A DNA stretch of 64,000 bases from Karstenula rhodostoma CBS 690.94 (GCA_010093485.1 MU001492.1:1349122-1413121), one strand, 5' to 3'. Positions 1 through 11,440 are shown, numbered from the stretch's first letter. Program-made: numbers and translations. Notes: generated by a model not told the origin, from the letters alone.

Positions 1-248
1 GGGCACGAGAAAGAGTACATACGTAGGTCCCACAGGCCAAGTGCAGGAGATATCAAGTGGGTCAGGAAGACATATCCTTGGATGGATCCACCGAAAAACG
101 CATAGTAGAGGGGTGAACAGAACTATGTCGTGAGCAAATAGGTTCGAGTGTCAGATCGATCACATCTAGACCACAGTCTACAGCGCACATGGTTTGTGTG
201 GCAGTGTCCGTCATACTCAATGCATATGCGAAATATCATCTTCTACCT

Positions 249-2946
249 CTAATCCCCCATCCAGGTGACGTCGTGAGGAACCTTCGGGTTCGTCTTTGGA
301 CTTCTCGCGATGCCACTGACGCGATCCAGTTTCTGCTTCAACGCATCACCCACAGCGTCCAAGTCCTTTGGCGCCGTCTTTAGGCTCGCCATAAGGTATA
401 TAACGTTCCCGAGCACTCGCGAGTGTATACTGAGTGCCGTGTTCGACCGATCGTTCAGCAGCGCATCCCGCAATCCAGCAGCTGCGTTGGAGGTATATCC
501 TGCTTCAGTCAGCGTCTTTGAACCCCTTGATCAGCCACACTTGGGATGCAAATACATACCGCTACCTTCCTCGTCCTTGAGCGCTACGACGAGCACGGAG
601 CCGATGGCAATGACGTGGTCAACAGCATCGTGGTAACTCAACCACACCACCAACGGCTTGCCCCACATGCTCCATGTCTTTGGACTTGCATCTTGGTTCA
701 CACTCAGCCCGCCTCTCATGCTCCACCTCGGGACAACCTGTCCACCTCTGTGCCCGCTTTCCCGATCCCACTTGCGCCTGAAGCCTTTCCATGCATACCC
801 GTTCTTCAACACCTCCATCTCCTTCAGCGACGTGTTGGCGACATGGCACCCGATTGGGTGCGCAGTGTAGCTGTGGCCGTGGAGAAGGGCGTCGGATTTT
901 GAGGGGGAGAGGAAGGCGTTGAAGATGGCTTTGCTGGCGAGCGTGACGGAGAGAGGGAGCAGACCACCGGTCAGAAGCTTCGCGTGGATGGATATGTCAG
1001 GGTGAACAGCGAGGAGCGACGAGGGCGTGAAGTGGCCGAGGCGATTGAGGCCGGTGAAGACCTCGTCGAAGAGGACGGGGACGCCGGTCCAGTGGAGGGG
1101 GTCGGAAGGCGGGCTGACCTCGTGGTCGGTGAATTGATACGCGCGGACCACCTCGACGAGCTTGCGCTGGAAGAGAGGGTCGACGAAGAGCATTCCGCCG
1201 GCGCCGAGGAGTATGGGTTCCATGACCAGCGCACCGAATTTCCTGCCCTGTCGCTGGACAAGGATGTCGAGTCTTTCCCTGATGTACTTCTCGTAGAGCC
1301 ACCAACGGCGTCCTTGGCCCTGGCCTCTAGCGTCAAAGTCGAAGACGTCGTCGAGGTGGGAAAAGAATTCCGGGCCGCCGAGCTCCCTCGCCATGCCCTT
1401 GGGAGGCTCCACCATCCACTCTCCACCTTTCATCTTCACCGTCGGGAAATCGAACCAGTATCCTCGACCGCGGTACCAGTCTACCTTCTCATTGTAGACG
1501 TTCGGCTCGGAAGCGTCCATGGCGCCGATTGTGTCGCCGTGGTAGCTCCCTTTCAGGCCGAGGATCTCGATGTTGTCTTTGGAGCCGTCCCAGTCGTACC
1601 GCTTGCACGTTGCTCTGAGCGCCATCTTGATGCCGACCTCGGCAGCGGTGCTGCCGTCGTCTGTGTAGAAGCACTTCGCGAGACGGGGATTGTCCATAGC
1701 CTTGAGCAGCGTCTCGGCGAGTTTGACTGCAGGCTCATGTGTCGCGCCGGCGAACATGACGTGGCCGTATCGTCCTGCTGCATACGCGGCGGCAAGAGCC
1801 AGCTGTGGGTTTCCATGGCCGAGACCCTGTGTCCACCACGATGCGGAGCCGTCAAAGGCAGGGTAGAACAGGGGTTTCTCAGCTGCGTGGGCTGCGCTGA
1901 TGCCTTTCAGTGAGGTCGGCGTATGCTTCGCTTGGAAATAATCGCCATATGCAGAGTCCCAGACCAGGATGTCGTCGCTGTTCGTTACGGTTTTGTGCTG
2001 CGTGAACGGATGCCAGATTGATTTCCGTGTTCGGCTTGGCAGCTTGTTCACAGTGGTGAGGCGTTCCTCGTGACGTTGGACAATTGAATCGGCGAGCTTG
2101 TACATTTCACCGGCCACGCTTTGATGTTCATAGTATTCCCGCATGGCTGCGCGTTCTTGTTCCTGTGTGTAGCCCTCCAGCTCAGGTATCCAGGGGAGGG
2201 TAAAAGCTGGGATATCCATGTTTCCAAAGTATTTGAACAAGTAGTCGGAATTCTCATACTTTCCTTTGTCGTCGAAGCAGATGACAGCACTGATATCGTA
2301 GCCACGAATAGTCAGTGATTCCGCGGCTGAGATGGTGGAAGCGATGCCCCCAAGGCGATGGTCGCCAACCAGGATGACAGGTAGTCGCATTGGTCTGAAG
2401 ATGTCTGCTTGGGGTACTCCGGATGGCCCAGGGCTCAGAACACCGCCCGCCGTCTCCACGATGGTGAGGCCCATGTGCTTTTTCCAGGAGAATTTGTCTG
2501 CATCTTCCCGGATTTTGGCATAGACTCGCTTGACGAGATGGTCGTCTGAAGGCTAATAGCCGTCAACTAAGACTCGCGACCAGTTCGACTCAAGACTTAC
2601 CACGAAGTCGGCGCCACGCACCGCAATGTGTGGACTTACAGGCTCCTTGAACTGGAACAGCGTAGTGACAGATGCTCCATCGACATGTCTCTTGACATAC
2701 CTAACCGGACATCAGCTCGCCTCTTGATTTGACTCAATCATCAGCAACATACGAATCATCAGCATCTTCCATCGGCCCCGTCGACACCGGCTTGATATAA
2801 TGCAGGCTCCATTTCCGCTTCCCTGCTCTGCGGACAAAATGTGCACCTAGGAGCGTCGAGAAAACTGTCTTGCCGACATTGGTGTTGGCACCATACACCT
2901 GGAGCGCAATGAGATTCTGCCACAGGCCCGACGGAACCCTCGACAT
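249..2946 (-). CDS. bioDA: Bifunctional dethiobiotin synthetase / DAPA aminotransferase (BioDA)
   Basis: Catalyses two consecutive biotin steps: KAPA to DAPA (PLP aminotransferase) and DAPA to dethiobiotin (ATP-dependent carboxylation). I join four exons: 2946-2753, 2700-2601, 2552-560 and 499-249 on the minus strand, giving 845 residues. Introns are 52, 48 and 60 bp with GT-AG ends and the frame is kept throughout. The N-terminal dethiobiotin synthetase part shows the P-loop GANTNVGKT at residues 19-27. The C-terminal part is a class III aminotransferase with DDGSTAAE, GSYHGDT, LFDEVFTG and the likely PLP lysine K623 in HAKLLTGG. The last exon restores the usual end after KDEEGSG, continuing YTSNAAAGLRDALL. 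The upstream in-frame TTG at 3000 was rejected in favour of the first ATG. It is divergent from bioF, with about 470 bp between the two starts. The fused enzyme is known from Aspergillus nidulans. An extra upstream exon cannot be excluded. Confidence 0.93.
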
Positions 2947-3000
2947 TGACGTTGACGATGGGATGGATATCGCAGTATCGGCTCGAGTCGGCGTATTCAA

Positions 3001-3413
3001 TGCTGCTCCCTTTGCGAGGGTCCACTAGCGCGTTCCAGCCTAGCGGTTTCCTGTTCCTGATGCCGTAGCCTCGGCAGCGATCGATCTACGAAACGTTGCG
3101 GTGTCGCTCTCTCAGATGTCCCCGTCCGCCCGATTGACTCACAAACAACCGAGGGACAGCTTGAGGACCATTTCCATGGCATAATGGACCCGTTGTAGAC
3201 CCGCGCGCGGTCTCTTGCTGAGCCCAACCAAGACGCATCTGGATGTTGGGAGGCGCGCTAAGCAGTACACCAACATCTAACCCGCATACATCCTTGCATC
3301 GATCTAGCCTCCCCCGGAGCAGTTTACGTGAATCATTCATCAAAACCGCGCAGCACAATTCGGAGGCACATGAAGAAGCCTCCTAGCAAAGTCCCACAGG
3401 CCAGACAGAAACA
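3001..3413. promoter_or_regulatory. Divergent promoter of bioDA and bioF
   Basis: Stretch between the two divergent biotin genes (the bioDA ATG itself lies at 2946). No open frame here has coding character, and I see no clear TATA box or repeated operator-like motif. Its position suggests both genes are controlled together, which is inference. Confidence 0.5.
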
Positions 3414-4764
3414 ATGACACAGGATCGGGCGCCTTCAGCGCTAGAGCGCAGATTCCAATCCCTCCTTGAGAAGCGCCGCCACAACGCGACTCTGCGCAGC
3501 TTGACAACAGCAAGAAGCCACGTCGATTTTTCCTCCAACGACTTCCTCTCGCTTACCACGAACCCGGCGCTGAAATCTGCTCTCCTCGGGGAACTCGAAG
3601 CCTCGGAGTGGCCGCTGGGTTCGGGCGGTAGCCGCCTGCTGGACGGGAACTCGACGTACGCGGAGACGCTCGAGCGCGAAATCTGCGCGTTCCACAACGC
3701 CGAGGCGGGGCTGCTGTTCAATTCTGGGTTCGATGCGAATGCGGGCTTCTTTGCGTGTGTGCCGCAGGAGGGCGATGTCGTGGTTTACGACGAGTTGATC
3801 CATGCGAGTGTGCATGATGGGATGCGGTTGAGTCGGGCGGAGAAGACGGTGCCGTTCAGGCATAATTCCGTGGAGGACTTGAGGAGGGTTTTGCACGCGT
3901 TCAAGAGGGCTGGTACGTCGGGGGAAGATGTCGTAGCTGGGGATCGTCATGTGTTTGTTGCGGTAGAGGCGGTGTATAGCATGGACGGCGATGTGGCACC
4001 GTTACAAGCCATTGTCGATACGGTGGATGGGGTCCTGGGACCAGAGGCTGGGTACGTTGTCATCGATGAAGCACATGCGACGGGCGTGCTTGGAAAAGAG
4101 GGACGGGGTCTCGTGTGCGAGTTGGGTCTCGAGCAGAAAGTGTTTGCGAGATTGCATACATTTGGCAAGGCGCTGGGCTGCAACGGAGGTGAGACAACGA
4201 CTCTGCATGTGTCAGAGGGCGAAGGCATATTGACATTATGTAGCAATCATACTCGGGTCCAGTCTCCTGCGACACTACCTGATCAACTACGCTCGCCCAC
4301 TCATCTACACGACTTTCATGTCGTACACTTCACTTGCTGCTATACGCACATCCTACTTGTTTCTCTCCCAGGGCAAGACAGTTCCGTTGGCGTCAAACCT
4401 GCAGTCGCTGATTTCCATCTTGTTCACGCGATTAGCAGAGGTAGAGTCGCCAGCATTCAGATTTCTGCTGAGCATACCGCAAGTGCGGCCAGAATCACCC
4501 ATCTTTTCGATCCAGCTTGCCGAGCCGAAACGCCTGGCGAAATATCTGCAGGACCGTGGCATGATGGTCAGGGCTGTAGTTCCGCCTACTGTTCCCGAAG
4601 GTACGTCGAGAGTGCGAGTGTGCCTGCATGCCGGGAATACAGAAGCCGATATCGAGAGGCTGGTGGCCGCAATGGAAGAATGGTGTAAACAAGCGGTCGA
4701 GGAGCAGGAGGCTCAACATGTAAAGGTCCGGAAACAGGACAATAATGTAATGGCTCGTCTCTAG
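3414..4764 (+). CDS. bioF: 8-amino-7-oxononanoate (KAPA) synthase with PTS1-like end
   Basis: PLP enzyme of the alpha-oxoamine synthase family that condenses pimeloyl-CoA with alanine, the first committed biotin step. Two exons, 3414-4188 and 4244-4764, are joined across a 55-bp GTGAGA...TAG intron and give 431 residues. The join restores the conserved HTFGKALGCNGA segment with the PLP lysine at K252, followed by the IILGSSLL stretch. Other family marks are FSSNDFL near residue 40, GSGGSRLLDG, and VIDEAHATG before the lysine. The protein ends in Ala-Arg-Leu, which fits the peroxisomal PTS1 consensus. Fungal BioF proteins are known to be peroxisomal because pimeloyl-CoA comes from beta-oxidation. 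It sits between bioDA and bioB, and its 3' end faces that of bioB, only 71 bp away. Confidence 0.94.
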
Positions 4765-4835
4765 AAAGATAGCAGAAACGATAGCAAAAGATACAATGGA
4801 TCATGTTGGTCTATTTCTGGAGCTACATTGAGTCA

Positions 4836-6233
4836 TCATGCCGTGGCGGGCTGCGTGTCTGAACTTTGCGCCTCCGCAACAACAGGGTGATCGTCAGCCT
4901 TCTCAGCGAGTTCTTCCTTGCCACCCATGGTCTCCTGGACCTCCATAGGCCTCAAACCCCACCTGTCAAACATGGCCTTGTCCTCTTCCCAACCATTGCA
5001 GGCTGTCGTCAGCATCTTCTCGCCCGTGAAGACAGCGTTTGCACCGGCCATGAAGCACATCATCTGCTTCTCCTCCCGCATCGTGTGCCGGCCAGCCGCC
5101 AGCCGGATGATTGTGGTTGGGAGAACAAGTCGCGCCGTAGCGATAGTGCGTAGGATGGCGTCAAAAGCTATCGTCTTGGTCTCGCCCTTTGAGATCCTAT
5201 CACCGAGCGGAGTACCTTTGATGGGCACGAGCGCGTTCACTGGAAACGATTCAGGGTGAGCAGGAAGGGTAGCAACGGTGTAGATGAGTCCGACGTGGTC
5301 CTGGGGCTTCTCGCCCAGACCCAGAATACCTCCAGTGCATACGTGGATACCTGCGTTTTGAACGTTGTTGATAGTCGCGAGACGCTCGTCATACGACCGC
5401 GTCGTGATGACGCTGGGATAATGTTCTCTTGAGGTGTCAACGTTGTGGTTATCTACCAGGTCAGCTAAATCGGAAGAGGGGGCTTAGATACGAGATATTC
5501 ATGTCTGGGACATGGTGACTTCGTACGGGGTGTCTCGTACATGCGGTCAAGCCGGCATTCTTGAGCTCCTTCGCCTGCTCCGCGTCAATCATGCCGAGGG
5601 TCACACAGGCTTCCATGCCGAGCGCTCTGACGCCCTTGACCATGGCCGTGACGTTCTTCAGGTTGGTCTTCCTTCCACGCATGTCTCGCCACGCGGCACC
5701 CATACAGAAACGGGAACTGCCATTCTCCTTGGCTACGCGAGCAGCCTCCAGGACGGATTCAACGTTGACCATCTTGGAAGCCTTCAGGCCCGTGTCGTAG
5801 CGGGACGACTGGGCGCAGTAGCTGCAGTCTTCACTGCAGCCGCCCGTCTTGATGTTCATGAGGGTGCACATCTGGATCGCGGCGGGGTCGTGGAAGCGGC
5901 GGTGGACGGTAGACTGGGGCGTGGGGCGGTTAGAGACGGCACAGAGGAACGAGGCCTGGGAATGCGTACGGCGCCATGTGTGAGCTCAATGAGCGAGGTG
6001 TTGTACACGTCCGCAATCTGTTCCTTGGACCAGTTCGTCCTCGGGCCTGTGGCATTGACAGCATCGCGGAAGACGCTGCCGGCCTTGGAGGGGGCTGCCG
6101 GCGGGACTTGTTGAGCAGCAGCCGAGAGGGGGGCATCGATGACTGTGCTGAACGGCCTGGCAATGTGGCAGGTGCGACCGAGGGCAGAGGAAGGCGCCAG
6201 CCGGACAGGCCTCAGGAATGCTCCGTGTGCCAT
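4836..6233 (-). CDS. bioB: Biotin synthase, radical SAM, probably mitochondrial
   Basis: Inserts sulfur into dethiobiotin to make biotin. Exons 6233-5970, 5913-5541 and 5452-4836 join across introns of 56 and 88 bp to give 417 residues. The radical SAM cluster motif CSEDCSYC supplies C114, C118 and C121, and the family start NWSKEQIADVY precedes it. The second splice restores AGLTAYNHN followed by the DTSREHYPSVITT and GGILGLGE segments. The first 35 residues are rich in Arg, Ser and Ala and lack acidic residues before the FSTVIDAPLS stretch, which looks like a mitochondrial presequence, as expected for an Fe-S enzyme. The annotated start is the first ATG, since an earlier in-frame TTG at 6398 is not a plausible start. 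The C-terminal tail after GKEELAEKADD is low complexity. Confidence 0.94.
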
Positions 6234-6493
6234 GGTGTGGAGGAGTGAGCGAGACGCTGCATGCTGAGGCTGGACTGTCGAGCAGTCACTACCTATGCAA
6301 TATGCAATATGGCGACCCGCGTTGTTGGTGCGGTATGTTGTTGGATCTGGATGCGGCCCGTCATCCACAGCTCGTTCGGCGCTGCCCTCATTGGCCAATG
6401 CGGGTGTTCCTGGACCTTTTGGTGTTAGCGCGGGGTGGTGTGGGCGCTGTGGGGTTGTTTACGGGCCTGCAGCCTTCGCTACGCGTTGCACCA

Positions 6494-6560
6494 CCGCCCT
6501 GCCCGCTTGTGACTCCGCCCTGCCCGCTTGTGACTCCGCCCTGCCCGACCACTTGTGACT
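6494..6560. repeat. GC-rich 21-bp direct repeat, three units
   Basis: Two perfect 21-bp units (6494-6514 and 6515-6535) beginning CCGCCCTGCCC and ending CTTGTGACT are followed by a third copy (6536-6560) carrying a 4-bp insertion. The array lies in the 471-bp divergent region between bioB and the GCP4 gene. Confidence 0.9.
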
Positions 6561-6704
6561 GCCCCGTCAGTGCTCGCCGTGATGCGCCGCCAGTCTGATG
6601 TGCCGCTTTGAATTGCTCAGCGTCCTCATCAACCTCTTCCAGAAAGGCTCGCCCCGCAGAACCACCCCCCGGCGCGATTCCTCACCGCCGTCGCGCCCAG
6701 CCGA

Positions 6705-8966
6705 ATGCTTCACGAAATCCTCCTCTCGCTCTCGGGGCACCCCTCCGCCTTGTTCGATCCCCAGTCAGGACACTCGCACGTGACATCCAAGCCCATCGCC
6801 CTTCTGTCTCCCCCCGAAGCCGAGCTCCTTTCTTCGTTGGGCCATTTGTCGCGTCTCCATCGCCAAATCCGCGACCATGTTGCAAGCATCGCATCTTCGC
6901 ACCCTTCGACCGTGTGTCGAGCGGTAGCCACGGCCATCTCTTCACACCATCTGGAAAAATTCCAACAAAAGGTCCTGCATGTGGAGGCCAGCATCTTGAG
7001 CCAAGATGCATCTACCGTGGGCGCTTACAACATCGTCCCTCTGGCCGGCATCGTCGGCGACTTCTCCGAGTGGGTAAGACTAATGGAGTGGCTCTGGGAG
7101 ATTACCAACTTCATAGCCGCGCCTGAGCCACCGAAAGACTCAAGGGCAGCATCGGGTGCCGACATCATCGACAAGCTGCGTACCGCCGCACAGACTGGGT
7201 ATCCCGACATCGAACAAGCAGCTCTCCATCTCGGTGCCGTTGCCGAAACATCTTGGTTGCGACAGCTCTCCACTTGGCTCTTATACGGCCGCCTGCCGGC
7301 ATTTGGGAAATCTGACTTCTTCATCCAAGATGAGTCTGACGAGGACCTTTCTTTCACCGTAAATCATAAACTGCTGCCCAAGTTTGTCACCCGGCACACT
7401 GCGGCTTCCATCTTGTTCGTTGGCAAATCGCTGAACCAGATACGGTCGCTACCAGCCAACTCAAAGTCAATGACGGGAAGATCATTTGGGGCTTCAGAGA
7501 TGGAGTTGGTACCTGCGCATGTGGCACACCTCTCCGAGGTCAAAGCACCGATATTGTCGGCGAAGCTCTCTGAAGCGGTGGCCAACATTCGTCTCTCTCT
7601 TTCACGGAACTTGTTACAACATCTATTACCCCAGGAGAAGATCGTCGAGATCTTGACCGTATTGCACCAGTTCTTTCTTCTTGGCCGAGGTGAGTTTGCA
7701 ATGACTCTCATCGCAGAGTCCGATGAGAAGACGCAGTCTCGCCATAAAGCGCCTATGCAACCAAAGCTCTCGCGTGGGATTCAGGGCATCTTACTGAAAG
7801 AGGGCGAAATTACTCAGACGCTGGCACGCTCTTTCACCATTCTCTCCACTCTGGGCGGCGAGGACGACAACACGGATGACATTTTAGATGTTGCCACTGA
7901 CATAGTCCACCTCACTGTCAGCGATTCCTCAGGTCACCGCCCTGGAACACCAGGGAGAGCTAGAGACCCTTCGAACATTCTTCCCCGGATGTCCAATGTC
8001 GCCTTCAATAATCTTCTTCTGTCCGTTCCGACGTCATTGACCTTGGACGTGAAATCGCCGCTCGATCTCTTCATGACCAAATCAGATATGGAAGTCTACT
8101 CGGCCATCAACGCATATCTTTTGGCGTTTCGCCGGTCTCATCTGCATCTCTCTCAACTCTGGCGAATCAGCTCCATACGGAGAGAATATCCGCCGCCACC
8201 CGGGTACCAATACAGCAATTCTCCCGAAGGCAAAGCTATCCTGAAACGAAGACGAGAGAGGAACAACGCCCGCACGCGAGAGCTACGGAAAGTCTGGGCA
8301 ACGTGCGCAGCAGCAATCTTCTTTTTGTCAGAAAGTGAAGCCTACCTTCAGGGTGAAGTTGTGCGGGGGTCGTTCAAGCACTTCTTGCGTTGGGTTGAAA
8401 TGCCCGGAACGGAATCACAATTGGAGCCTCAATCATCTAGCGGCTCTAGGAGATCTCAAGTCCCTGGTCCGCAAGAACGTAGGCCTGAACAGCACGATCC
8501 CGAAGCTCTTTCTCTCGCACACCGGCGCTTTCTCTCTTCCATCACTTACTCGCTTCTTCTCACCGACCACGCTTTCACCTCTGCTCTTCGCACTTGCTTC
8601 ACCCATGTGGACGAGTTGGCCGCGTATGTCACACGTCTGCAATCCATTCAGCAGAACCTCGATCTTGAAGAAGATGAGGGCTTCGAAGACTACAAGCACA
8701 ACTACCATCAGGAGGAGAAAGATGTGAAGTTGGAACTGGATCGTTCACGACGTCGCCTTGATTCGGATCTGAAGGCCCTTGTGGAACGGTTACGAGATAT
8801 CGATTCCGAACGCATAGGGGCCGGCGGAATTGGTATCGTAGGCCAAGAAGTTGTGGTCAGTGACAAGGAGTATGAACCGCTGAAGGTCGGAGGGGTAGAT
8901 CGCCTGCTCATGAAACTCGACTGGAGTGGCGAAGAGGAAGGGGACGAGATTGAGGACTTGGTCTGA
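6705..8966 (+). CDS. Gamma-tubulin complex component 4 (Spc97/Spc98 family)
   Basis: Likely GCP4, a subunit of the gamma-tubulin ring complex that nucleates microtubules at spindle pole bodies. One exon of 753 residues starts at ATG 6705. The N-terminus MLHEILLSLSGHPS is typical of GCP4. A GRIP1-like part around residues 100-330 is followed by the C-terminal gamma-tubulin-binding region, seen as LDLFMTKSDMEVYSAINAYL and LWRISSIRREYP around residues 455-490. Length is in the range of fungal GCP4 (roughly 650-800). A variable, polar insert near residues 570-600 (Gln/Ser-rich, PGPQERRPEQ) separates conserved blocks. GCP4 is preferred over GCP2, 3, 5 or 6 because of the N-terminus and the small size. 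Confidence 0.85.
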   Translation: MLHEILLSLSGHPSALFDPQSGHSHVTSKPIALLSPPEAELLSSLGHLSRLHRQIRDHVASIASSHPSTVCRAVATAISSHHLEKFQQKVLHVEASILSQDASTVGAYNIVPLAGIVGDFSEWVRLMEWLWEITNFIAAPEPPKDSRAASGADIIDKLRTAAQTGYPDIEQAALHLGAVAETSWLRQLSTWLLYGRLPAFGKSDFFIQDESDEDLSFTVNHKLLPKFVTRHTAASILFVGKSLNQIRSLPANSKSMTGRSFGASEMELVPAHVAHLSEVKAPILSAKLSEAVANIRLSLSRNLLQHLLPQEKIVEILTVLHQFFLLGRGEFAMTLIAESDEKTQSRHKAPMQPKLSRGIQGILLKEGEITQTLARSFTILSTLGGEDDNTDDILDVATDIVHLTVSDSSGHRPGTPGRARDPSNILPRMSNVAFNNLLLSVPTSLTLDVKSPLDLFMTKSDMEVYSAINAYLLAFRRSHLHLSQLWRISSIRREYPPPPGYQYSNSPEGKAILKRRRERNNARTRELRKVWATCAAAIFFLSESEAYLQGEVVRGSFKHFLRWVEMPGTESQLEPQSSSGSRRSQVPGPQERRPEQHDPEALSLAHRRFLSSITYSLLLTDHAFTSALRTCFTHVDELAAYVTRLQSIQQNLDLEEDEGFEDYKHNYHQEEKDVKLELDRSRRRLDSDLKALVERLRDIDSERIGAGGIGIVGQEVVVSDKEYEPLKVGGVDRLLMKLDWSGEEEGDEIEDLV

Positions 8967-9900
8967 TGACACTCGATCGTTTGGGATTTTTTTATCAAGT
9001 AATCGTCATCAACCCAGGACAGCACATTTAACAGCAGGCACATACTGGCAACTTAGCATTCCACCTTATTTGGAGCAGTTGAAGGCCATCAGCTTGAAGC
9101 AACGAGGTCGGACTACCAATGGTATCGACTGGTTTCTCGCGCGCGCGATCTTGCCTCGTGCATTGCCGCGAACATTCTTTCGCGGTCCACCGGCAAACGC
9201 GAAGCGCAAAACAGCAACCTTAATTTCCCAACTACCATGGCGGCACAACACCCCTAGAATGAAAGACCAACAAGATTCGTATTCAAGCGAATATTAAAGG
9301 CGAAAGCACCTGCGCGGAACTGTACATTGGTTTACGCCAAAAGCTGCGGGTCGGAAACGACCTCTCGCGCGAGAAACATCAACACTACCTAGCATATTTG
9401 TTCCTGAGCACGACTGTAGAACAGGAAGCATATCCGCAAAGAACCACAGCCTTCTAAGCAGTTATACCTCTTTTCCCTCCTTGTGACATATTGAGTGTTG
9501 TTCGGGTCAGCGAATTCAAGGCTAAGAGCAAGACTTTTTGTGTAGCTCGTCTTTCAGCCCCCATCTGATTCGTATTTCCTCCGCGAGTCTAGACAACGTC
9601 CGGAGCTCTTAGCGTAGGCACTTTCAAGCATGCCACGCGCGGGAATATATCTGATAGGCCCAGGACGGCTAGGTTTTCGAAACCGTGCGAGAATTGATGC
9701 AGTTGGCGCACATTGCCAGACTCGCGCGAGAATGCCCTTTGTCGCTTATTGCCGACGTAACTCGATCATCTTTCCCCGTAGACCTGCGGACTTCGGTCTT
9801 TCCTGTCTTTGCCGCTCTTCGAGTTGCCTGCTCGTCGTTCAAACCTCCCACCAGGCCAGTCAAGGACCGCACTGCCTCGTCAGTTACAACAACACCCACG
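8967..9900. other. Intergenic, no supported gene
   Basis: Downstream of GCP4 and upstream of the Cys-rich membrane protein. Open frames here are short, start at GTG or TTG, or overlap in conflicting frames. A (CG)n-like patch near 9140 and pyrimidine-rich stretches near 9470 and 9550 are the only visible features; the latter may be promoter. Confidence 0.5.
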
Positions 9901-10947
9901 ATGCGACATTCCATAATATTCCCCTCTTTGCTCCTATTGGCGCGTAATGTGAGAGCAGGATGCTACTTTCCGGACGGCACCTTGGACAAGAACGTAGAGT
10001 ACCAGCCTTGCTCTGAGGACTCCTCGAACCCTCTGTCGTCGATCTGCTGCGCGACGAACCGGAAGGACGGCGCAGATATATGTGCGCCGAATGGATTGTG
10101 CCAGGTGGGCAGGAAGAAGGGCAGTCCGCCCGCGCAAGCGGCGTGGACGAAGCCGAGCTGTACGAACCAGGACTGGAGTGAGGATGGGTGTTTGCATGTC
10201 TGCGGTGTAAGTCGCGCAAATTCCGAGAAGCCAACTTCAAGACAGAAAGCTAATGCGAGCTAGACGGACAAATACCCCTTCCTCACGCCATGCAACCGTG
10301 CCGCGGGCAACGAGTCGCAACGCTGGTGCTGCGGCATGACGCAGAACTGCTGCAACGAGGACGCAGGCCTAAGCATCGAGTACCTCCCCATCACCTTCGA
10401 CCCCAGCAACTTCACCGACGCCTCGCTGTCTCCCTCGTCGTCGTCATCGTCATCGTCATCGTCGGCATCTTCAAAACCCACGCCGTCCGCGACAAAAGCA
10501 CCCTCTCCATCCGCCGATGCGCACACGCACGCCTCCTCCCCCTCACAAAACCCAACCGAAACACCCGCACCCGGTCCACCGCCCTCGACCGGCCTCTCCA
10601 CCGGCGCAAAAGTAGGCCTCGGCATCGGCATCGCCCTCGCCGCCCTCGCCTTCCTGGGTCTCGGCATCCTTTGGGGCCGCCGGCGCAACAAGGCCTCCGC
10701 GCACTCCTTCGACCCCGTGTCCGAGGCCGACGCCGCGCCGCTGGAGAAGTACGCGCGCTTGGACCGTTCGATGGGCGGGGCGTCGGCGGAGGGGTCGGTG
10801 GCGGCGCCGCCCGCGACGCCGAGGAAGGACGAGGGGATGGAGATTCAGGTGCAGGTGCATGAGATGCCGGTGTGGGAGAGTAGGGGGGAGTTGGATGGGA
10901 GAGAGATGGGTGGGTTTTTGGGGAAGGGGAAGGAGACTTATGCGTAG
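9901..10947 (+). CDS. Secreted/type I membrane protein, Cys-rich ectodomain and Ser/Thr stalk
   Basis: Function not recognised. Exons 9901-10206 and 10264-10947 join over a 57-bp GTAAGT...TAG intron and give 329 residues. Residues 1-19 form a signal peptide (MRHSIIFPSLLLLARNVRA). The ectodomain of about 130 residues is Cys-rich, with pairs such as ICC, RWCCG and QNCC. A Ser tract coded by (TCG/TCA)n and a Ser/Thr/Pro stalk follow. One transmembrane helix lies near residues 223-246 (GLGIGIALAALAFLGLGILW) with a basic stop-transfer GRRRNK and an acidic, Pro-rich tail of about 80 residues. This layout is common among fungal surface proteins and resembles mid2-like sensors in outline only. Start chosen for the signal peptide. 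Confidence 0.8.
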
Positions 10948-11412
10948 GTGGGCTGGGATTTGGTGGTGACGCGGGGTGGATATGGGTTGGTGAGGGTTGC
11001 AAGGAACGCTTTTGCTTCTACAGCTATGTTGGCAGTCGGGCCTACTGTACTCTTTATGACTGTTGGTTTAATCTAATTCGAACGGAGACTCTACATGTTC
11101 GGCATCCTATGCTCATTGTCGAGCTCATTTGGTTCTTACCGAAGATGCTGTGGAAAATTGCTCTGGAACAGAGAATGTGTCAACAGAGACCTTGCACGCA
11201 AAGCAGGCCGACTCACGGTCAGAAAGCAGAAGTGAGCGACGCCCGTGTTCCTGACCTGTAGGCCGAAGGGAAGGGAGAACGCGAATGCGCAGTGGAATTG
11301 ACATTGGTGCCAATTTCTGAATGGCGAATGGAAACGGTTGTGTGTTGCTACCAGAGTCGTATTGCACGTCTTACATGCTGGACATCTCAATCTCATCTAG
11401 GCCTCAATAACT

Positions 11413-11440
11413 GAACATGAACATGAACATGAACATGAAC
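11413..11440. repeat. GAACAT microsatellite, 4.7 copies
   Basis: Perfect tandem hexamer GAACAT repeated four times plus GAAC, in the 3' region of the apyrase gene. Confidence 0.95.

Noticed and set aside
984..1913. 309-codon plus-strand frame across the bioDA gene
   Set aside because: Antisense shadow of a strongly coding frame with aminotransferase motifs; its own composition is featureless.
2947..3000. Upstream extension of BioDA to position 3000
   Set aside because: The extension begins at a TTG; the first in-frame ATG at 2946 gives a normal start just before the P-loop.
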